Part shown: in pieces, positions 24,715 to 29,687 of the stretch
Position numbering within the stretch: position 1 is the first letter of the stretch
Layout: each line of letters begins with the position of its first letter
Source of the DNA: Prevotella sp. UBA4376
GTDB lineage: Bacteria > Bacteroidota > Bacteroidia > Bacteroidales > Bacteroidaceae
Length of the DNA stretch: 29,687 nucleotides
Reading direction: 5' to 3'
Assembly: GCA_002391185.1 (NCBI GenBank)
Contig: DGRY01000171.1
Coordinates: 1 to 29,687 of the forward strand
Made by a program: the position numbers and the translations under genes
The notes under the pieces: generated by a model
The model's input: only the letters and a program-made list of their open reading frames with translations
Database searches by the model: none
Told to the model about the DNA's origin: nothing

Positions 24715-24967
24715 TTCCATCTTTTAATATCTCCATTTTCAATTTTACTTGGGAGTACTAACAGGCTGAGAAAAACAAACTCGATTTACTCTGTCCGCGT
24801 ACGCGGACGCCATTTCCAAGCCCCAATTTTCTCTGTCCGCGTACGCGGACGCTTCTCAAAGGCACAAAAAATAATCGTCCGCGCAGGCGGACGATACAAA
24901 AACAATATTAAGCAAGGCTTCTCACTTGGTCCAAGTAAAATTGAAAGATGGAAAGATGGAAATATTG
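24715..24967. repeat. Long inverted repeat flanking the phased palindromes
   Basis: The left arm (about 24715-24751) contains CAATTTTACTTGG at its inner end; the right arm begins CCAAGTAAAATTG at 24931, a perfect 13-bp match, followed by imperfect complementarity (AAGATGGAAA against TTCCATCTT). The enclosed 180 bp carry the three GTCCGC palindromes. Confidence 0.65.
24793..24892. repeat. Three GC-rich palindromes with exact 42-bp spacing
   Basis: GTCCGCGTACGCGGAC occurs at 24793-24808 and 24835-24850; GTCCGCGCAGGCGGAC is at 24877-24892. The starts are exactly 42 bp apart (four helical turns). The first two share 22 identical bases including a leading CTCT. The two 26-nt spacers differ in sequence. 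Function unknown. Confidence 0.85.
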
Positions 24968-25098
24968 AAAAATTGAAAGATGGAAAGAATGAAAAATTAA
25001 AAAATGGAACCGAAGGTCACTGAGCGATATAATATTTCAATATTTCCATCTTCCAATATAATCCTTCCATATTTCCTTATTTCAATATTTCAATTTTC
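24936..25098. repeat. AT-rich imperfect inverted repeat
   Basis: A purine-rich arm made of ATTGAAAGATGGAAAGATGG-like words (about 24936-25010) is complementary to a pyrimidine-rich arm (about 25029-25098) made of TTTCAATATTTCCATCTTCC-like words. It could fold into a long imperfect hairpin in RNA from either strand. Confidence 0.65.
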
Positions 25099-25127
25099 AG
25101 AATGCGAAGCGTGCTTCGCATTCTGAA
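25096..25127. terminator. Hairpin with 15-bp arms after the ATPase/CYTH gene
   Basis: TTCAGAATGCGAAGC (25096-25110) pairs perfectly with GCTTCGCATTCTGAA (25113-25127) around a 2-base centre. It lies seven bases beyond the stop codon of the minus-strand gene. No clear T-run follows, so it may be an mRNA-end stabiliser rather than a strict terminator. The core matches the palindrome at 20933-20948. Confidence 0.6.
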
Positions 25128-25133
25128 TTAGGC

Positions 25134-26237
25134 TTATTTCTTCAGCGCAATATTATAATTATAGTATTCCAATCGGCCGGTAATGTCTTCCACAACCTTG
25201 ATAAATGGAGGGAAGTTCACCTCCTCGTGATCGGTGATGCCCTTTGTTTCAAGAATCTGCAGATTGCTTACAGGCGAAAGATAAGTGTCGAGTTCAAAGA
25301 ACTGGCCCTTATAGATGAAACTCTTGCGCATCTTGTTAATCGTCTGGCGATAAGGATCAGCCTGCTGCAACAACGACTCATACATATTAACGCCTATCTG
25401 ACGCTCGGTCTCAACCTGCTCGTTGCCCGGAGTATTCTTCTTGATGGTGTGCACATATACATATTTTCCCTGCCATCCACGCTTACGCAAGCGAACCTCG
25501 CTTCCAGGGTCAGAGGTGAGATAAGTCTGAGTAATCTCACTCTCAATGGCATTAGGAATCTCGCCAACGAGTTCAACGATGTATTTACGCTCCTCAGTAA
25601 TAGGCTGTGGAAGTCCAAGCACATTACTAATCTCCTTTAGCACACGATAGAGTTTCTTGTCGAAGTCCTCATGGTTATTGATAACACGCAGATGAGGATG
25701 ACCGCTCCATGCCTCCATAACACGCTTGTCGAGCATACGCGCAATAGCCAGTCCCTGCTCGGTGGCAGGCTCGTTGCGCTGAGCATTATTGCTTGTAGTG
25801 TAGTATTTCTCAGCACCGTCGGCAGCCGAAACAAGGTGCAGCACAGCATCATAGCGCTGGCGCAGCTGAGCAGAATTGGTGCCACAGGCAGCAGTGATAT
25901 TCTCCCACATTTCAGGCTTCATATAGGCTGAGATATCCATTGTGCCACGATCATAAATAATAAGCGTGGGTTGAGTCTGTGTCTCTGCCATCTTATAGAA
26001 CTTATCTTCAAGAGCCAGCTGAACTTCGAGAGTAGCTTTCTCACCCTCATAGAAAAAATCCTTATTGTCAGTAAGGTAATCCATACCCGCCTGAGTGAAC
26101 ATAGTTGGAACCTCAGGAATGGTGAACACCTTGTAACCAAGACTGGTGAAATGTTCGATAACCTTAACGAGGGCTGTTGTCTTTCCGGCACAAGGTCCGC
26201 CGGTGAGCACTATTTTCTTTATATCTTTCATACGCAA
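25134..26237 (-). CDS. P-loop ATPase/kinase-like protein fused to a CYTH-like domain (TTD14-like)
   Basis: This 367-residue cytoplasmic protein has an AAA_28-type P-loop domain at about 5-190, with Walker A GGPCAGKTT (13-21) and a Walker B-like LIIYDRGTMD. Residues about 215-360 form a CYTH-like (triphosphate-tunnel) domain: ERKYIVEL stands where EIERKFLV normally is, then ITQTYL, VRLRKR, YVHTIKK and ETERQI, ending in the ELDTY and LQILETKG strands. The first glutamate of the ExExK motif seems replaced by T, though the alignment could slip by one. The two-domain layout matches TRPL translocation defect protein 14 (TTD14) and its bacterial relatives. Biochemical role unknown; binding of nucleotide and a phosphorylated ligand is likely. 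It begins 22 bp after the second transporter gene. The second methionine (M3) is an equally good start. Confidence 0.8.
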   Translation of the reverse strand: MRMKDIKKIVLTGGPCAGKTTALVKVIEHFTSLGYKVFTIPEVPTMFTQAGMDYLTDNKDFFYEGEKATLEVQLALEDKFYKMAETQTQPTLIIYDRGTMDISAYMKPEMWENITAACGTNSAQLRQRYDAVLHLVSAADGAEKYYTTSNNAQRNEPATEQGLAIARMLDKRVMEAWSGHPHLRVINNHEDFDKKLYRVLKEISNVLGLPQPITEERKYIVELVGEIPNAIESEITQTYLTSDPGSEVRLRKRGWQGKYVYVHTIKKNTPGNEQVETERQIGVNMYESLLQQADPYRQTINKMRKSFIYKGQFFELDTYLSPVSNLQILETKGITDHEEVNFPPFIKVVEDITGRLEYYNYNIALKK

Positions 26238-26259
26238 TGTTGTGTGATAAAAGTTTCGG

Positions 26260-26832
26260 TTAGTAGAGTAACATCAAACCGCCAAAAGCGGCATAGCCTA
26301 TCATCTTGATAGGATTAATATTAAGCCATTTAGTACCTACAAAGGTAAACACAAATAACGACACGCTAATCCAAAAACGCCATGGATCAGCTGGAGTATA
26401 GAAGTTCTCAGCATTCATGAGCAGAAGAGCAGCAGCACCAAGCAAACCAACTACAGCTGGGCGCAAACCAGAGAAAACACTCTGCACAATGGGATTCTTC
26501 ATGTATTTCATGAACATCTTACTGATAAGTATCATCAAGATAAACGAAGGCAACACAAGCGCAAAGGTGGCGGTGGCAGAACCAAGCATAGCCATAACAC
26601 CATCATAACCAGCATTGTGAACAGCTGTGTAACCGCAATAAGTGGCAGAGTTGATGCCCACAGGACCAGGAGTCATCTGCGAAATAGCAATAACATTGGT
26701 AAACTCCTGCATACTCATCCAATGCCAACGGGTTACAACCTGTCCCTGAATAAGCGAAATCATCGCATATCCACCACCAAAACCGAAGAGTCCGATTTCA
26801 AAGAATGTTATGAACAGATAGAGAAAAATCAT
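26260..26832 (-). CDS. Chromate transporter family (CHR) half-size membrane protein, second of pair
   Basis: This 190-residue integral membrane protein of the CHR superfamily has the N-terminal signature GLFGFGGGYAMISLI, the ISQMTPGPVGINSATYCGY motif, and about five to six hydrophobic segments. Full-length ChrA fuses two such halves; here they are separate, adjacent genes (short-chain CHR pair), which should work as a heterodimer. Transport of chromate or sulfate-like anions is the family's known role, but the physiological substrate in an anaerobe is uncertain. It lies 62 bp after its partner gene. Confidence 0.85.
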   Translation of the reverse strand: MIFLYLFITFFEIGLFGFGGGYAMISLIQGQVVTRWHWMSMQEFTNVIAISQMTPGPVGINSATYCGYTAVHNAGYDGVMAMLGSATATFALVLPSFILMILISKMFMKYMKNPIVQSVFSGLRPAVVGLLGAAALLLMNAENFYTPADPWRFWISVSLFVFTFVGTKWLNINPIKMIGYAAFGGLMLLY

Positions 26833-26857
26833 AATCTTTAGCTTTTAATGCGTAATT

Positions 26858-26886
26858 ACACATTCCACATTCCACACTCCACATTC
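26858..26886. repeat. Short CATTCCA-type tandem repeat between the transporter genes
   Basis: CATTCCA, CATTCCA, CACTCCA and CATTC follow each other, about 3.7 copies of a 7-base unit, in the 62-bp gap between the two transporter genes. Low-complexity repeats such as this can change length by slippage. Confidence 0.6.
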
Positions 26887-26894
26887 ATAACCAA

Positions 26895-27431
26895 CTATTC
26901 CGTTGGTTTAATAAACTTACCATAGATGAATCCGCCAAAGCCGGCAGCAATGATAACCCAAATGGGGTTTACCCCCATAAGCCAGATGAGCAAAGCACCC
27001 ACGATAGGAATCCAGCAGTTTACCAAAGAGATATTGGCACTCTTGGCAAGATTGAATGTAGGCACAGCAATAAGAGCCACAACAGCAGGACGAATGCCAG
27101 CAAAGCATGCTGCAACAATCTTGTTGTCCTGAAACTGATGGAAGAACATGGCTATGAGCAAAATAATCAAGAACGAAGGAAGGGCTGTTCCAAAAGCAGC
27201 AGCCATAGCACCACGCACACCACGAAGCTTATAGCCTATGAAGATACTTATGTTGATGGCAAACACACCCGGACAACTCTGGGCAATAGCAAGGAGGTCG
27301 AGAAACTGTTCTTTCCCGACCCACTTGTATTTGTCAACAACATCGGCCTCGATCATTGGAATCATGGCATAGCCGCCACCAAATGTGACGAGACCGATCT
27401 TAAAGAATGTTCTGAATAACTGTAAAAACAT
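26895..27431 (-). CDS. Chromate transporter family (CHR) half-size membrane protein, first of pair
   Basis: This 178-residue membrane protein is the paralogous partner of the next gene: GLVTFGGGYAMIPMIEADVV near the N-terminus, then LAIAQSCPGVFAINISIFIGY and several hydrophobic helices. I place the start at 27431 (MFLQLFRTFFKIG), because this matches the partner's start (MIFLYLFITFFEIG) and lies 10 bp after the purL stop. An upstream ATG at 27476 would add 15 polar residues and overlap purL by 35 bp. The close spacing suggests co-transcription with purL. Substrate unknown. Confidence 0.85.
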   Translation of the reverse strand: MFLQLFRTFFKIGLVTFGGGYAMIPMIEADVVDKYKWVGKEQFLDLLAIAQSCPGVFAINISIFIGYKLRGVRGAMAAAFGTALPSFLIILLIAMFFHQFQDNKIVAACFAGIRPAVVALIAVPTFNLAKSANISLVNCWIPIVGALLIWLMGVNPIWVIIAAGFGGFIYGKFIKPTE

Positions 27432-27441
27432 ATATCGTTTA

Positions 27442-29687
27442 TTACTTCTTTCGGCTCTCAACCCACTTGCGAGCATTCACGAACATCTCCATCCAAGGAG
27501 TGATTTCGTCGTTGCGATGCTCTGCAGGATACCAAGCGTTCTGCCATGGGAAGATAGCACGCTCTGGATGAGGCATCATAGCCAGGTGACGACCATCGGC
27601 ACTGGCAATACCAGCTACATTATAGTCTGAACCGTTAGGGTTACCTGGATATTCAGCATAGTTATACTTAGCAACGATATTATAATGATCCTCAGGCTCT
27701 GGCAGATAGAAACGACCCTCGCCATGAGCAACCCAAATACCAAGTTTGCTGCCACTAAGACTGCCAAGGAGCACGCTCTCATTCTGCTCGATGTTCAAGC
27801 CAAGGAATGAACTTTCAAACTTCTTAGAGTTGTTGTGACACAGATGTGTGCGATGCTTGTGCTCTGGATTGATAAGGTTAAGCTCAACCATGAGCTGGCA
27901 ACCGTTGCAGATACCGAGTGAAAGTGTATCCTCACGAGCATAGAACTTATCAAGAGCCTCCTTAGCCTTAGGATTGTAGAGGAATGCACCTGCCCAACCC
28001 TTGGCAGAGCCAAGAACATCAGAGTTAGAGAATCCACCACAGAACACAATGAAGTTAACATCCTCGAGTGTTTCACGACCGCTGATAAGGTCGGTCATCA
28101 TCACATCCTTAACATCAAAGCCTGCAAGATACATTGAATAAGCCATTTCGCGCTCACCATTAGTACCCTTCTCACGGATGATAGCAGCCTTGATGCCTGA
28201 TGGCTTACGACGATCAGGATCACAACCAAGGCTCTTACAAGTGCCCTTGAAGCCATAGCTGAACTTCATCTCTACAGGCTGCTTCTTGTAGTTGGTGTAA
28301 CGCTTCTTAGCCATTCCACCGAAGCTCTGGTTGCGGTCGAGCAGATATGATGTCTTATACCATGTGTCGCGCAAAGCGTTAATGTCAAACTCGTGCTCAT
28401 ACTCGTCCTTCTTAACAAAGATGGTACGTGTTTCAGGAGCAGGGTAACCAATCTTAGCGTATGCGATGCCTGCATTATCAAGGAACTCCTTGAATTCAGC
28501 CTTATACTTGTCGCTCACCTGAACAACAACACCTGGGTTCTCAGCAAAGAGCATCTTTACAACATCATCGCCAGCAAGATCGTGAAGGTTTATCTTCATA
28601 CCACCCTCAACATTAGCGAATGTCATCTCAAGCAATGTGGTGATAAGACCACCGGCTGAGATATCGTGACCAGCCATAATCCACCCCTTGCGGATGAGTT
28701 CCTGAACAGCGTTGAAGCAGTCAACAAAATACTCAGGGTTCTCAACTGTTGGAACATCGCTGCCAATCTTGCCCATGCTCTGAGCAAAAGCAGAACCACC
28801 GAGACGCTGCTCGTCGAAGCTGAAGTCGATATGATAGATACTTGAATTCTTATCATTAACAAGAACAGGAGAAACAACCTTCTTTACATCGCTAACCTCA
28901 CCACCAGCACTAACGATAACTGTACCTGGAGCGATAATCTTGTCGCCATTAGGATATTGCTGAGTGAGTGAAAGCGAGTCTTTACCTGTTGGCACATTAA
29001 CATGAATAGCACAGCAGAAATCGCTCAATGCCTTTACAGCTTCATACAAACGTGCATCCTCACCCTTCTGTGAACGACAAGGCCACATCCAGTTAGCCGA
29101 AAGACTTACAGACTCGAGCGGAGTCTCCTCATTTGCCATTGGTGCCCACACAACATTGGTGAGAGCCTCAGCAACAGAGAGAACAGAGCCTGCCTTTGGA
29201 TCTGCCAAACCAGCCTGAGGAGCATGTCCAAGAGCTGTAGCAATACCCTGCTTGCCACGATAGTCGAGAGCAACAACACCACAGTCGCTCAATGGCAACT
29301 GAATCTGTCCCTGTCCCTGCTGACGTGCAATCTTACCTGTTACCGAACGGTCAACCTTGTTGGTCAACCAGTCCTTACAAGCCACAGCCTCAAGCTGAAG
29401 CACGTTGGAAAGATACTCGTCAAGTTTATCTTGTGTATATGAAACGTTGTCGTATTTGCGTTCTACTGTTTCGTCAACCATCACGGTCTTTGGAGTGTGA
29501 CCAAACATCTGAGCCACATCAAGGTCGAAAGGCTTAACGCCATCACCCTGCTTGAAACTGAAGTGAGCATCGCCAGTGGTCTCGCCGACAACATACATCG
29601 GGGCACGCTCGCGCTCGGCAATGCGTCGCACGTGGTCGATGTGCTTTTCGTCGATGAGCAGACCCATGCGCTCCTGGCTCTCGTTGG
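27442..29687 (-). CDS. purL: Phosphoribosylformylglycinamidine synthase (FGAM synthase, large type), 5' end cut by window
   Basis: This is the C-terminal part, about 748 residues of an expected 1230 or so; the reading frame stays open to the window edge, where NESQERMGLL is visible. The enzyme converts FGAR, glutamine and ATP to FGAM in purine synthesis. Visible parts are the AIRS-type synthetase region (GHDISAGGLITTLLEM) and a C-terminal class I glutamine amidotransferase domain with FCGGFSNSDVLGSAKGW, the nucleophile cysteine in GICNGCQ, and a catalytic histidine in MMPHPERA. It is the fused, large PurL as in gamma-proteobacteria and many Bacteroidetes. It is upstream of two transporter genes with a 10-bp gap. 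The apparent ATG at 29667 is an internal methionine, not the start. Confidence 0.97.
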   Translation of the reverse strand, partial: NESQERMGLLIDEKHIDHVRRIAERERAPMYVVGETTGDAHFSFKQGDGVKPFDLDVAQMFGHTPKTVMVDETVERKYDNVSYTQDKLDEYLSNVLQLEAVACKDWLTNKVDRSVTGKIARQQGQGQIQLPLSDCGVVALDYRGKQGIATALGHAPQAGLADPKAGSVLSVAEALTNVVWAPMANEETPLESVSLSANWMWPCRSQKGEDARLYEAVKALSDFCCAIHVNVPTGKDSLSLTQQYPNGDKIIAPGTVIVSAGGEVSDVKKVVSPVLVNDKNSSIYHIDFSFDEQRLGGSAFAQSMGKIGSDVPTVENPEYFVDCFNAVQELIRKGWIMAGHDISAGGLITTLLEMTFANVEGGMKINLHDLAGDDVVKMLFAENPGVVVQVSDKYKAEFKEFLDNAGIAYAKIGYPAPETRTIFVKKDEYEHEFDINALRDTWYKTSYLLDRNQSFGGMAKKRYTNYKKQPVEMKFSYGFKGTCKSLGCDPDRRKPSGIKAAIIREKGTNGEREMAYSMYLAGFDVKDVMMTDLISGRETLEDVNFIVFCGGFSNSDVLGSAKGWAGAFLYNPKAKEALDKFYAREDTLSLGICNGCQLMVELNLINPEHKHRTHLCHNNSKKFESSFLGLNIEQNESVLLGSLSGSKLGIWVAHGEGRFYLPEPEDHYNIVAKYNYAEYPGNPNGSDYNVAGIASADGRHLAMMPHPERAIFPWQNAWYPAEHRNDEITPWMEMFVNARKWVESRKK

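Larger units (their letters stand above)
24307..25133. other. Repeat-dense non-coding gap between convergent genes
   Basis: These 827 bp contain no credible coding sequence, but almost every part belongs to a repeat: tandem foldback units (24313-24659), long inverted repeats (24715-24751 with 24931-24967, and 24936-25010 with 25029-25098), three evenly spaced GC-rich palindromes (24793-24892), a TCGGC-TAC-GCCGA hairpin (24694-24706), and a 15-bp-arm hairpin (25096-25127). It separates the 3' ends of the beta-barrel gene and the ATPase/CYTH gene. Confidence 0.8.

Noticed and set aside
24789..24893. Possible small CRISPR array (repeats with 26-nt spacers)
   Set aside because: The repeats are perfect 16-bp palindromes, shorter than normal CRISPR repeats, the third copy has a different centre, there are only three, and no cas genes are in the window. 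A phased palindrome array describes it better.
27432..27476. Upstream start for the first CHR gene at 27476
   Set aside because: The 15 extra residues are polar (LASGLRAERSNKR), overlap purL in another frame, and have no counterpart in the paired CHR protein. The start at 27431 is better.
29604..29667. ATG at 29667 as the purL start
   Set aside because: The frame is open up to the window edge and encodes NESQER just before it, a conserved internal purL stretch. The gene is simply truncated by the window.

Overview
The window is from the chromosome of a Prevotella-like gut or rumen Bacteroidetes (Prevotella/Segatella type). The evidence is tandem SusC/SusD pairs, a hybrid two-component system (HTCS), Bacteroidetes-type -7 promoter boxes (TAnnTTTG), no Shine-Dalgarno sequences, and a Prevotella-style C-terminal tail on one secreted enzyme. 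No RNA genes, insertion sequences or bona fide CRISPR arrays were found.

Region 1 (about 97-20929) is a xylan/arabinoxylan utilization locus (PUL). One minus-strand operon reads GH51 arabinofuranosidase, SusC-1, SusD-1, SusC-2, SusD-2, surface lipoprotein, GH10 xylanase, GH5 enzyme. From SusC-1 onward this is the gene order of the core xylan utilization system (XusA-E, Xyn10C, GH5) known from Prevotella bryantii and Bacteroides. The divergent plus-strand HTCS gene is the probable sensor and activator. The shared 238-bp intergenic region has a good -7 box for the operon without a recognisable -33 box, and two ACTTT-N4-AAAGT palindromes 33 bp apart that are good candidates for the HTCS operator. 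The model: SusD-1, SusD-2 and the XusE-like lipoprotein bind xylan at the surface, GH10 (and perhaps GH5) cut it, SusC-1 and SusC-2 import oligosaccharides, GH51 removes arabinose, and the HTCS senses a fragment in the periplasm. The operon ends at a bidirectional terminator near 98-141.

Region 2 (20930-24306, plus strand) holds an OmpA-family lipoprotein with a strong terminator, a eukaryotic-type NADP isocitrate dehydrogenase with a 13-bp perfect-stem terminator, and a small orphan outer-membrane beta-barrel. Each has its own -7 box.

Region 3 (24307-25133) is 827 bp of non-coding DNA between convergent genes, unusually dense in repeats: 2.3 tandem copies of a 146-155 bp foldback unit, three GC-rich palindromes spaced exactly 42 bp apart, long inverted repeats flanking them, and a 15-bp-arm hairpin. 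It is the most unexplained part of the window.

Region 4 (25134-29687, minus strand) is a probable operon: purL (5' end outside the window), two half-size chromate-transporter-family membrane proteins, and a P-loop ATPase fused to a CYTH-like domain, resembling the TTD14 family.
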